Source: Paenibacillus sonchi (GTDB lineage: Bacteria; Bacillota; Bacilli; Paenibacillales; Paenibacillaceae). Taken from it: DNA of 64,000 nt. How positions within the stretch are numbered: the first letter of the stretch is position 1; every line of letters begins with the position of its first letter. A program made the translations under genes and the position numbers. Shown piece by piece: positions 17,155-26,015 of this stretch. The DNA is taken from assembly GCF_016772475.1 (NCBI RefSeq), contig NZ_CP068595.1, positions 3,472,001 through 3,536,000 of the forward strand, in the 5' to 3' direction. A model generated the notes under the pieces. It searched no databases. It was given only the letters and a program-made list of their open reading frames with translations, and was not told the origin of the DNA.

Positions 17155-18735
17155 TTATCTGAACGAAGTCACAAAGCTTGAGAACAACGTCCGCACATCA
17201 TATTGATACTGGTTGATCGGCTCCACAGGGCGGTTCACACCCATCAGCGTGTACACGGCAATTCTGGCTGCACGGACGGAATATTCCTCGGTGAACACGA
17301 CGTCATCTGGAATTTCGCAGAATTGGCTGATAAAAGCCAGGTTGGTGGAGCCTTCGGGAACCACCTTCGGCCGGTCGCTGTTCAGTCTCGGCATGAACTG
17401 GGCGGTAATGTATGGCATCATGCAAGGGATACAGTTGGCGGTAGCCATAATCTCTTTCTTATGCGCTTCGAAATGAAGGTGGCCGATCAGTTCCTGCATA
17501 ATTTCTTCCCCGGTACAGTCGCACATTCTTTTCTTCACGAAGTCGCCGACCTTGTCCGGGTACAGCCCATAACCCCAGAATACCTTGACATGCTCCGGCT
17601 GATTGCGGAAATGCGGCTGGAAGGCCAGCACTACAGACATGAACCAGCTGGAATCCTTGAAGGTGACAAGCGCGCCTGTGCCGGCCCGGTTGCGTGTGAA
17701 TTTTTCCATAAGATCAAAGAATACCGAGTCCTGGAAGGTGACGGTGAAGGATTCCCACTTCGAGCCGTCCACATGATCGTCAAAGGAGGAAGGGTTGCCG
17801 AGGCCCGGTTTTTTGGCGGCGATATTCTCCCACAGCTTCCAGGAGCTTCCCTTGCCGTTCAGGCGCGGAGCGGTTGTCATCGAACCGAGGCTGGAGCCTT
17901 CGGTCATGGAGCCGTTTGTAACGATCACGCGGTCCCCTTCAGCAATCTTAATGACATCGGGAACGCCCTGCCGCAGCACATGCATCTTCGTAACTGTAAT
18001 GCCGTCGCCGTCTTTGAAATCCAGATCGGTGACGGTGCATTTCAGATTGAAGTCTACGCCGAAAGGCTCCAGGTATTTGTGCAGCGGCAGAATAATCGAA
18101 TCATATTGGTTATAGGGGGTACGGGTAACCCCCTCAAGCGTTTGAATGCGCGGAAATTCATGCATGAAGCGGAGCATATATCTTTTGAATTCAACCGCAC
18201 TGTGCCATGGCTGGAAGGCAAATGTCGTTGCCCACATATACCAGAAATTCGTCTGGAAAAAGTGCGGAGCGAACCAGTCGTTGATCCGTGCTTTGCCCAT
18301 TTTATCCTCAGGAGTAATAATCAGCTTGCCCATGGCCAGACGGTCGGCCATATCGAAGCCCATCGACAGCACGTCTTCGACTTCACCGTTCTTGTTGATC
18401 AGGCGGGCATTGCCATGTGTGGGATTGGCGTTATCGAAGGCGGTGATTTCCTCCCGCACCGATTGCCCCGGATGGTCGATTGAAGGAATGGTGCTCAGCA
18501 GCTCCCACAGGTTCTCGTAAGCCTCATCGTTCAGCATCCGGCCGCCCCGGATGACATAACCTTGTTCAACGTTGCCCGCACCGTCATTGCTGCCGCCGAG
18601 GATCTTCATCTCTTCAATAATGTGAATGTTCTGTCCGGGAAAGTCACAGTCTCTGACGAGATAGGCTGCACCTGCAAGAGATGCAATACCGCCGCCGACA
18701 AAATAAACCTGGCTGTTACCGTACTCTTTTTTCAC
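17155..18735 (-). CDS. ohyA: Oleate hydratase (MCRA family)
   Basis: A flavoprotein of about 526 residues with the N-terminal FAD-binding motif VYFVGGGIASLAGAAYLVRD and the MCRA-family segments GGSNDGAGN, RGGRMLNDEAYENLW, FWYMWATTFAFQPWHSA and FWGYGLYPDKVGDF. The family adds water across the cis-9 double bond of oleate and related fatty acids to give 10-hydroxy acids, often protecting against toxic unsaturated fatty acids. The GTG start at 18735 is set by GGAGG eight bases upstream; upstream in-frame codons lack family similarity. A TetR gene lies just upstream on the same strand and may control it; this is inferred from position. Confidence 0.9.
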   Translation of the reverse strand: MKKEYGNSQVYFVGGGIASLAGAAYLVRDCDFPGQNIHIIEEMKILGGSNDGAGNVEQGYVIRGGRMLNDEAYENLWELLSTIPSIDHPGQSVREEITAFDNANPTHGNARLINKNGEVEDVLSMGFDMADRLAMGKLIITPEDKMGKARINDWFAPHFFQTNFWYMWATTFAFQPWHSAVEFKRYMLRFMHEFPRIQTLEGVTRTPYNQYDSIILPLHKYLEPFGVDFNLKCTVTDLDFKDGDGITVTKMHVLRQGVPDVIKIAEGDRVIVTNGSMTEGSSLGSMTTAPRLNGKGSSWKLWENIAAKKPGLGNPSSFDDHVDGSKWESFTVTFQDSVFFDLMEKFTRNRAGTGALVTFKDSSWFMSVVLAFQPHFRNQPEHVKVFWGYGLYPDKVGDFVKKRMCDCTGEEIMQELIGHLHFEAHKKEIMATANCIPCMMPYITAQFMPRLNSDRPKVVPEGSTNLAFISQFCEIPDDVVFTEEYSVRAARIAVYTLMGVNRPVEPINQYQYDVRTLFSSFVTSFR

Positions 18736-18917
18736 TCGTGTCGCCTCCATAGGGTTGCTGTTTGATGTTGCTGTCCCTAATGTAAACCAAGGCTTGCGCA
18801 CGGGGTATGGCCAATAGTCTGCGAGTGTATGAATTTTGGTCACTTGGAGCAAAGTGTAAGGTTTTCCGACAACGGCTGAAGGCCGGAGAAGCCAAAAAGC
18901 CGCCGGACCAGAAACGG

Positions 18918-19487
18918 TTACGACAGCTTTTTCTCGTATTGATGCAGCGCTTTGGCAAAATTCCCTTCAATCAGCACACTGAGCTTGCCGATAATCACCT
19001 TCGGATCATCCTTCATGCCGCCGCGCATCCACTGGATCACAAGGCCCGTAAAAGCCAGCGTATAAAAATTGGCGATAAACCGCTTATCCTCGACGTCAAC
19101 CTCCATCCCGCCCGCGAGCTCTTGAATCACACCCATGATCAGATCGTTCGTCACTTCATACAGATACGCATCCAGATGCGTCCTGCCCAGGGAGTCCAGC
19201 GTATTGTTGCAAAAGGCCTTGTTGGCTTCGATGTAGCAAAAAATCCGGTAAAACCCGTCCGTCCACGTATTATAGCTGCGATATTGGGCGATGCTCTCCA
19301 ACGCTTCCGTCTGGTAAATCCAGCCGAGCAGCTCAAAAATATCCTGGAAATGATAATAGAATGTCTGACGGTTGAGCCCGCAATCGTCCACCAGATGCTT
19401 GACTGAAATTTTGTTCAGCGGTAGATGCTCCATCAGGGTCTTCAGGGAATGGGCGAGGGCTTTTTTGGTCAAAAGGGAATTGGACAC
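18918..19487 (-). CDS. TetR-family regulator next to oleate hydratase
   Basis: A 189-residue TetR regulator of the DhaS/TetR_C_8 type. The helix-turn-helix reads ISVKHLVDDCGLNRQTFYYHF, and the C-terminal domain includes GLVIQWMRGGMKDDPKVII, characteristic of this subgroup. Such genes sit next to oleate hydratase in several Firmicutes and are thought to sense unsaturated fatty acids. About 180 bp separate it from ohyA; no perfect palindrome is evident there, so the operator is unresolved. Confidence 0.85.
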   Translation of the reverse strand: MSNSLLTKKALAHSLKTLMEHLPLNKISVKHLVDDCGLNRQTFYYHFQDIFELLGWIYQTEALESIAQYRSYNTWTDGFYRIFCYIEANKAFCNNTLDSLGRTHLDAYLYEVTNDLIMGVIQELAGGMEVDVEDKRFIANFYTLAFTGLVIQWMRGGMKDDPKVIIGKLSVLIEGNFAKALHQYEKKLS

Positions 19488-19546
19488 GGGTTATCCACCT
19501 CATTATATGATGCTGGTGACATTGAATTGATACCGCGTAATTGGTT

Positions 19547-19942
19547 CTAGAGCTTGCGCCGGTGTCTGATCAGCCACAAGATGCCTTCTGCGAGCAGCCC
19601 GGCTGCAAATCCGCCCAGTGCAAACATTACAAACATGAGAAAGCCTGCAAGATCCTCCCAGCCGGACATTTCCCGGTACGTATAGGCCATCATAAGCCCC
19701 AGTCCGGCCAGAATGCCGGCTGTAGTGATCAGCCAGACCAGCCGCGCGCCCAGCCAGCCAAAGCCGTTTACAACTATAGATGCACCAAGCGCAAGAGCGG
19801 CATACCTGGCAAGAAGGAGGGGGCTGAAATCTTTGTCCAGCAAAACAAAACGGTCCAGCAACAGCAGCAGCCAGAGAACAAGCGCATACACAGGAATCCA
19901 AAGGGACCAGCGTTTGCTTTTGGCAGTTGGCAGGAAGCCCAT
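19547..19942 (-). CDS. Four-helix membrane protein of unknown function
   Basis: A 131-residue hydrophobic protein with four predicted transmembrane helices (residues about 12-30, 42-62, 66-86 and 98-122) and a basic C-terminus (RHRRKL). No recognised domain. GGGGTGAAG lies before the ATG. The next minus-strand gene upstream ends about 20 bp away, so the two unknown genes probably form one operon. Confidence 0.6.
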   Translation of the reverse strand: MGFLPTAKSKRWSLWIPVYALVLWLLLLLDRFVLLDKDFSPLLLARYAALALGASIVVNGFGWLGARLVWLITTAGILAGLGLMMAYTYREMSGWEDLAGFLMFVMFALGGFAAGLLAEGILWLIRHRRKL

Positions 19943-19963
19943 GAACTCTTCACCCCGTTATCG

Positions 19964-20482
19964 TTAGTAGATGTCCTCCAATTCCTCCGCGCTCTGCACA
20001 AGAAACTCCAGAAGATGGGGAATATCCTCCATTTGCTCTTCGGTAATTTGCCTGTTGAACTTCAGTTCAATACAGTTGTTGCAGGTGCCGTCTTCCTGGC
20101 CGTACCGGTAAGTGAGGGATTGAACGGGCTGGACATCCGGCCCCCAGATCGAACTGAGAATCCGCTGGGCTGCTGCACACTGGACGTCCACATTCCGGAT
20201 TTGCATATAAAAGCGCAATACAAGGCCGCAGCCGGGATCGCTGCCGGGAGTTTCCAGAATTTCGTCGCTCAGCTCCTTCACCGAGGACAGCAGAACCACC
20301 TGGGACGTCACATTTTGGCTGCCGGCCAGTCTGAAGGACAAGCTGAACTCGCGGGACATCAGCGCCAGGTTCAGCAGATCGGCACGGTCCGTCACGGTAA
20401 GAATTCCATCCAGGTTATCGTAATCGTAAATCTGGTTTTCAAAGGCAATTTTGATGTTGTCAAATACAGTGGGATGGAACAA
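19964..20482 (-). CDS. Conserved hypothetical protein
   Basis: About 172 residues, soluble, with Phe/Leu-rich beta segments at the start (FHPTVFDNIKIAFENQIYDY) and acidic ends (EELEDIY). Five Cys residues include a CNNC pair (GTCNNCIELKF). I do not recognise the family. I chose the TTG at 20482 because AAGAAGGTG lies correctly upstream; an in-frame GTG at 20491 overlaps that ribosome site. It precedes the small membrane-protein gene in the same orientation. Confidence 0.6.
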   Translation of the reverse strand: MFHPTVFDNIKIAFENQIYDYDNLDGILTVTDRADLLNLALMSREFSLSFRLAGSQNVTSQVVLLSSVKELSDEILETPGSDPGCGLVLRFYMQIRNVDVQCAAAQRILSSIWGPDVQPVQSLTYRYGQEDGTCNNCIELKFNRQITEEQMEDIPHLLEFLVQSAEELEDIY

Positions 20483-20577
20483 GAACCGCACCTTCTTACG
20501 TTTCTCTATATTGTATCATGACGCAAATTATAGTGAAAATGTTGCCGGCCGTGTTTCCCCTGCCGGATTCATTGAGT

Positions 20578-21603
20578 TCAGTTCGAAGGTGCCGGAGCAG
20601 AGTATTTCAGGAACGTCTTGGGGATGGCGCTCTCAAAGGTAAGCAGTTCCCCGGAGGACGGATGTACGAAGGAGAGCAGGCGGGCATGCAGTCCGAGCCG
20701 CCCGACAGCTTTTGTCTCCGCACCATACTTCTTGTCCCCGACAATGGGATGTCCGATATCGGACATGTGCACGCGGATCTGATTCTTGCGTCCGGTTTCC
20801 AGGTGCACCTCCAGCAAAGAGAAGTGGCGGTTGCCCTGAATGAGCTTATAGTGGGTCACGGCATGCAGGCCGTCGCCTTCATGGGGACTGGAATACATTT
20901 TGAGCGTCGAGGTTTCCTTCAGCCAGGAGCTGATGGTTCCCTCCGGTTTTTTGACCACGCCTTCCACCAATGCCACATAGGAGCGTTCCTTTACCGTTTC
21001 TTTCCATGTATTCTGCAGCTTCTGCTGCAGCTGTTCGCTTTTGGCAAACATCATTACACCGGAAGTATCGCGGTCCAGTCTGTGCACCACAAAGACACGG
21101 TTATGGGGATTGCTCTGGCGGACATGCTCCATCAGCTGGCGGTAGGCAGTCAGCTCATTGTCTTCACCGGTGGCGATGGAGAGCAGCCCGGCTTCCTTTT
21201 GAATCACAATCAGATCATCGTCCTCATAAACAATGGCCAGTCCGGTCATTTCCTTCATCTGGACCGGTTTTTCAAGATCAATGGTTACGGTCTGGCCGGG
21301 ATGCAGCTGGAAATTATGCTTGGTTACGGCTTTGCCGTTTACCGACACCTGCCCGCGGGAGAGCATGGATTTGATGGAATTGCGTCCGCGGCTTGTAATA
21401 GTCTTCAGCAAAAAAGCCAGCAGCTCGGCAGGCTCCGCGACCGTATATGATTTAACCGGCGATGCTGCTTTGGCTGCTGCTCCCGGCTTGCCGCCCGGTT
21501 TGCCATGTGGGCCTCTTGTGCCGGGCCTGGGCTGGGCTTTGGCCTTCACTCCCGGCCTTACGCCGCGTTTGGAACCCTCTTTGGGATTTCGTCTTGTATT
21601 CAT
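20578..21603 (-). CDS. RluA-family pseudouridine synthase with S4 domain
   Basis: A 341-residue protein. A basic, Gly/Lys/Pro-rich N-terminus is followed by an S4 RNA-binding domain (SRGRNSIKSMLSRGQVSVNG), then the RluA catalytic domain with HRLDRDTSGVMMF containing the catalytic Asp and the C-terminal RKNQIRVHMSDIGHPIVGDKK. The family isomerises specific uridines in rRNA or tRNA. The target site cannot be assigned from sequence. The basic tail of about 50 residues at the N-terminus is longer than in most homologues and may give extra RNA affinity. Confidence 0.9.
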   Translation of the reverse strand: MNTRRNPKEGSKRGVRPGVKAKAQPRPGTRGPHGKPGGKPGAAAKAASPVKSYTVAEPAELLAFLLKTITSRGRNSIKSMLSRGQVSVNGKAVTKHNFQLHPGQTVTIDLEKPVQMKEMTGLAIVYEDDDLIVIQKEAGLLSIATGEDNELTAYRQLMEHVRQSNPHNRVFVVHRLDRDTSGVMMFAKSEQLQQKLQNTWKETVKERSYVALVEGVVKKPEGTISSWLKETSTLKMYSSPHEGDGLHAVTHYKLIQGNRHFSLLEVHLETGRKNQIRVHMSDIGHPIVGDKKYGAETKAVGRLGLHARLLSFVHPSSGELLTFESAIPKTFLKYSAPAPSN

Positions 21604-21706
21604 GGAAGCATTCTCCGTCCTCTGATAATGTACTCCTCAATATACCATGAGCGGTAAAGAAATACTACGAAAGAGCCGGGAAGGGAGAGGACGTCCGTCC
21701 GGTCAG

Positions 21707-21892
21707 CTATAACAAGATAAGCCGCCAGATGATGAACAGTAAGGATACACCCGCGCAGCCCCATCCCAGTGCAGAGGCGTATTTCCTTTCGCGAACCCAT
21801 CCGCTGGACTTATAGATCGCCCGGTCCACTGTGAGCAGCATCAGTGCGGAAAATATGGTGATCGCAGCAGTATAGGTAACTAGGTGCACCAT
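21707..21892 (-). CDS. Small two-helix membrane protein beside gerABC
   Basis: About 61 residues with two predicted transmembrane helices (residues about 5-22 and 40-58) joined by a basic loop (RAIYKSSGWVRERKYASALG). The ATG at 21892 follows GGGGAGAAG. It resembles the CLC_0170-type small proteins found next to germinant-receptor operons. It starts about 50 bp after the gerC stop, so it is probably the last gene of the operon; a role as an accessory D-subunit-like protein is inferred. Confidence 0.6.
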   Translation of the reverse strand: MVHLVTYTAAITIFSALMLLTVDRAIYKSSGWVRERKYASALGWGCAGVSLLFIIWRLILL

Positions 21893-21943
21893 GAGCTTCT
21901 CCCCGTTTCCATCCATTTGCGCGGCTAAACCGCTTATAGATTC

Positions 21944-23164
21944 TTATGTCTCTTTAAGTCCGACTCTCCGCAGATGCAGAGCCAGATTAATGTTCACAGT
22001 GACACTGTCATAGAGCTTCTCCCAATCGTCCTTGTCATGAATATGCTCCTTCCAGTAGGCAGGGTGATGCGCGCGGATAATCTCGCCCATTCCAAAAATA
22101 TCGGCATGGTCCTTTTGGGTCTGCCGGATCAGATTGTGGATCAAGGTCTGAACATTCTTATTGAATTCCTGCTCAATCTCATGCAGACTCGCCGGGGAAT
22201 CGGCGGGCTTCGCGCTGTGAAAGTGCTCGTCCAAATCCCCTTCGAGGTAAATGTCATAGGTTAGAACGGGTTTGCCGTCCCGGATGGAGCTGCGGGTTTT
22301 TGTGTATCGTTTATTAGTTTTGGTCATGACCACGCCGAGCTCCCTTGTTTTGAAAAAAGCGGAGTACCCGCCCGGGTCCATTCCCTGGACCGCCATGAAC
22401 GCGCCGATTTCAAGCGGCTTGGTGGTATTGACCATTTTGCCCTGGCTGAAGTAAGCCAATCCGTTAATCAGTACATTGTCTTTGTTGCGCAGCGCCACAT
22501 AAGGCAGATAAGCGCTTTGTCCCCACTTGGAATCCGCTGACCAGTAGGTGCCGATATAATCGGGAGGAAACTTGCCCGAGGTTACTGCTTTCTCCATCAT
22601 GGAGAGGATGTATAGTGTAGGCACGCGCTGCAGCGGAGGCTTGACATCCATGAACTGCGAGGCCCGGCCTTGGGATACCAGCAGCCAGGTTCTGCGCCGG
22701 ACTTCGGGATTGCGCCGGAGATAATCATTGAGATCATCCATCCTTCCCCGGGCGATGTCTTCGCTGATGACAATTACCCGCAAATGCACGAGATAGCGCG
22801 GGTCGGCAATCTGCTGCTGCAGATTATTCATGGCATCATCAAGCGAATGCCCCGTCACCGTAACCACCCACACCGGGCTTGTCTTCCCGTCCTCGCTGCT
22901 GCCGCTTCCCGGACCCAGCGGCACACGTCCCGGCACGGCGATCTGCGCTGTGACGCTGATCATTTCCTCCGGCACCGGAGTATCCGAAAGATGGGTGACC
23001 TCTTCTTCCTGATCTGCTTTTTCCGGAGGGACGGCATCAATGGATAATCCCAGCACCAGTGCCCGGTCCTCGATTTCGACTTGATCCCAGCATCCGGTAA
23101 GAAAAAGGCTGATGACGGCAGCCGCCAGCAATCCGGAGCTTATTTTCCGCAGCAGCCTGTTCAT
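21944..23164 (-). CDS. GerC-type germinant receptor lipoprotein
   Basis: A protein of about 406 residues of the Ger(x)C family. A signal peptide ends in lipobox FLTGC, followed by the family motif WDQVEIEDRALVLGLSID. The C-terminal half (HSLDDAMNNLQQQIADPRYL, HLRVIVISEDIARGRM) matches the family. The lipoprotein is the C subunit of the spore inner-membrane germinant receptor. Its ATG overlaps the gerB stop by four bases (ATGA), indicating translational coupling. Confidence 0.92.
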   Translation of the reverse strand: MNRLLRKISSGLLAAAVISLFLTGCWDQVEIEDRALVLGLSIDAVPPEKADQEEEVTHLSDTPVPEEMISVTAQIAVPGRVPLGPGSGSSEDGKTSPVWVVTVTGHSLDDAMNNLQQQIADPRYLVHLRVIVISEDIARGRMDDLNDYLRRNPEVRRRTWLLVSQGRASQFMDVKPPLQRVPTLYILSMMEKAVTSGKFPPDYIGTYWSADSKWGQSAYLPYVALRNKDNVLINGLAYFSQGKMVNTTKPLEIGAFMAVQGMDPGGYSAFFKTRELGVVMTKTNKRYTKTRSSIRDGKPVLTYDIYLEGDLDEHFHSAKPADSPASLHEIEQEFNKNVQTLIHNLIRQTQKDHADIFGMGEIIRAHHPAYWKEHIHDKDDWEKLYDSVTVNINLALHLRRVGLKET

Positions 23165-24258
23165 GGGAGCACCTTCTTCCGGAAACGGCGGACCCCATAT
23201 ACGGCCCATAACAGAGCGGGGTAGCCGACCATCAGGATCATGGACATTTTCCCCAGCAGGAGGGTCCATGTGTAGGTCTCAAAGACATTCTTCGGGAGCA
23301 TGGCAATGGCAAAAACTAAAGGGAGCAGTACACTGGAGGTCATCCGCTGATCCCTGAATGCAAGCAAATTCTGCAGCAGATAGGCGGCTATATAATAGGT
23401 AGTGTAGATGGTGGTGAAGACAGAGATTACCCATATAACAATGAACAGGGCGTCCAGCCGTTCCAAAAAACCGTCTCCAACGACCGCCGAGCGGGCGGTT
23501 TCCAGTGTGGGATAAATCAGCAGCTTGGTTTCCTCCACACCGAACATGCCTACGGAGGCGATAACAATCAGCAGATATACGGCTCCGGCTGCGAAAATAC
23601 CGATTGCGCCTGCCCGTACAGCCTGCTTAGGCAGCTGCATAAAAGGAACCAGCAGTGTGATGATAAAAGAGCTTTGGAACAGATAGCTCGCTTCAATGGC
23701 GCCTCTCCAAAAGGAGGCTGAGGGAGCGGTCAGGACAGGCTGAAGATTCAGCAGGTCGACATCTCTCATAGAAATAAGGATAGTTATGATCACCGGGCCA
23801 ATAATCAGCGGCAGGTAGAAGAAATGAATGTAGGAAAACTTGATTATATTCCTTCGGGCCGACAGCTGGCAGATCAGCAGCATCAAAATAACGGTCGCTT
23901 CAATTGGTGTTTTATTGAACAGCACACTTGTAGCGACATCTCCGAATTGACGGGCGGTAAGGCCGGTAAGCATGATGAAAATGAGCCAAATAATCAAAGT
24001 GAAGAACATGGCCAGCGGCCGGCCGATAAGCCGGCGGCTGAACACAAACAGAGATTCTTTGGGGAAGCGCCGGCACAGCGCGGCCAGCAGCCAGAAGCTG
24101 AAGAAGGAGATCAGAACGCCGGTAAAAGCAACCAAAGGTGCGCTGCTGCCCCCGGCATCGGCCATATAGCGGGGAAAGCTGAGAATCCCTATCCCAATAA
24201 TGGTGCTACTGATTACGGCTGCTGCCCGCAGCGTTGTGATCTGCCGGGAATGGTTCAC
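23161..24258 (-). CDS. GerB-type germinant receptor permease subunit
   Basis: A 365-residue integral membrane protein of the endospore-germination permease family, with ten predicted transmembrane helices (starting AAAVISSTIIGIGILSFPRY). GerB subunits resemble amino-acid permeases and are thought to carry the germinant-binding site. The GTG start follows GGGAGGAG. It overlaps the end of gerA by about 50 bp and the start of gerC by four bases, so the three are tightly coupled. Confidence 0.92.
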   Translation of the reverse strand: MNHSRQITTLRAAAVISSTIIGIGILSFPRYMADAGGSSAPLVAFTGVLISFFSFWLLAALCRRFPKESLFVFSRRLIGRPLAMFFTLIIWLIFIMLTGLTARQFGDVATSVLFNKTPIEATVILMLLICQLSARRNIIKFSYIHFFYLPLIIGPVIITILISMRDVDLLNLQPVLTAPSASFWRGAIEASYLFQSSFIITLLVPFMQLPKQAVRAGAIGIFAAGAVYLLIVIASVGMFGVEETKLLIYPTLETARSAVVGDGFLERLDALFIVIWVISVFTTIYTTYYIAAYLLQNLLAFRDQRMTSSVLLPLVFAIAMLPKNVFETYTWTLLLGKMSMILMVGYPALLWAVYGVRRFRKKVLP

Positions 24259-25860
24259 TGGTCTCTCCTCCCTGCTGAAGAATCTGTGCGGTATAATTCC
24301 CGGGAGTGGAGGCAGGAAGCCTGGTATTATCCCGGGTGTGCAGAAAACTGGGGCGGCTGCGCATCCACCACAAAGGTACTCTCACGAGCGAGTCCTTCCA
24401 ATCGCGCCATTTGCCGGGGATGTACGGAGACATATAGGGCACAGCAAAGGATTCGAGGAACAACAGATGGTTGATAATCAGGATGGTGCCGATCATCACG
24501 CCATAGAGTCCGAACATCCCGGCCAGAAGGATCAGCGGAAACCTCAGCATACGCAGTGCAATCGCGGCATTATAAGCAGGTGTGGCAAAAGAGCCGATAG
24601 TCGTCAGCGCGACAATCACCACAGTGATTGGACTCGCCAGTCCCGCTGCCACCGCTGCCTGGCCGATAACGAGCACACCGACAATGGATAAGGCCCCGCC
24701 GATCATCTGCGGCAGGCGGATGGTGGCCTCGCGCAGCACCTCCATAGAGACCTCCATAATCAGCACCTCCAGCACAGCCGGGAAAGGCACGCCGGCGCGT
24801 CCCCCGGAGATGGCTACGGCGAAATCGGTAGGCATCAGCTCCGGGTTAAACGAAATGACCGACACATACAAAGCCGGGAAAAACAGGGAGAAGGCCAAGG
24901 CGATCAGGCGGATTATGCGAATGAGGCTGCCCATAATAAAGCGCTCGGTATAGTCATCCACCGTCTGGAAGAACTGGTTGAACAGGGCGGGAACGATCAG
25001 GGCAAAAGGCGAGCCGTCTACCAGGACAGCAACCCGCCCTTCAAGCAAAGCGGCTACCGTTTTGTCCGGCCGCTCTGTGCTCTGAACCTGCGGGAAAGGA
25101 GACAACGGCTGGTCTTCGATGAATTGTTCGATGTATCCCGCATCAATGATGCCGTCGGTTTGAATCATTGAAATTCTGCGCATCACCTCGGCTACCAGCT
25201 TCGGGCCGGCCAGACTGTCCAGATAACACAAGGCTACCCGCGATTGGGTCCGTGCCCCGATGGGACTGATCTCAATCCGGAAATCCGTACTCTGCAGCCG
25301 ATAGCGCAGAAGGGAGAGATTGTTCTCCAGCTTCTCTACATACCCTTCCCTCGGTCCCCGGATTACCTGTTCCGTCTGCGGCTGCTCTACACCACGGGTG
25401 TCGACCTGCCGCATGTCCAGCACAAGGGCTTCGGCTGAACCCTCTATCAGCAGAATCAGCTGGCCTTTGACGATTCCGGAAGGCAGGGCGGACAAATCTT
25501 CTTCAGTGGTTCCCTGTGTGACTTGAAGCGCTGTATTCCAGATATAATGGGACAGCCCGGCGAGATTGTCAGGAAATCCTGGGTGGTCATCGGAACGGGC
25601 CATGAGCGGTTTCAGGATATGCTCCTGAATCTGCTCCTGATTGACAAGGGAGGAGAAAAAACAAGCGCTGCCCCGTACCGGCCGAACAGCAGGAAATCAC
25701 GCACGACCAGATCACTGCTCTGGCCGAGCCGGTTAAGCAGCCTTTCCAGATTGGCTGACAGGCTGAGACTCAGCTTTTCCTTGCCCGGTTCCGGTGGAGC
25801 GGGGTACGGCTGCTTTTGTTTTTGGATATATGAAATATATTTCTCTTTCCAAGCTTGCAT
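24206..25860 (-). CDS. GerA-type germinant receptor subunit (frameshifted)
   Basis: Two frames encode a GerA protein of about 550 residues. The first (ATG at 25860, behind AAGGAGG) covers the acidic N-terminal domain up to FGRYGAALVF; the second resumes with SSLVNQEQIQEHILKPLM and continues through GerA motifs (SPFPQVQSTERPD, EGRVAVLVDGSPFALIVP) and five transmembrane helices. One extra base in the six-base run at 25656-25661 joins them, so either the gene is inactivated or the read is wrong. In the GerABC receptor this subunit works with GerB and GerC in nutrient-triggered germination. Confidence 0.8.
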
Positions 25861-26015
25861 GTCACCGCCTCCTTGGGGCTGAAAGTTTGGAAGATCACTA
25901 TCAAGTGTTGCTTAGAACAGGATTTTTTATGCCCCGATTTACACTTCCGGCGGTTGCTCAATACCCCGTTGCCCGGTAAACTAAAGATAGAAAGTCTTAA
26001 GGAGTTATGATAGAG

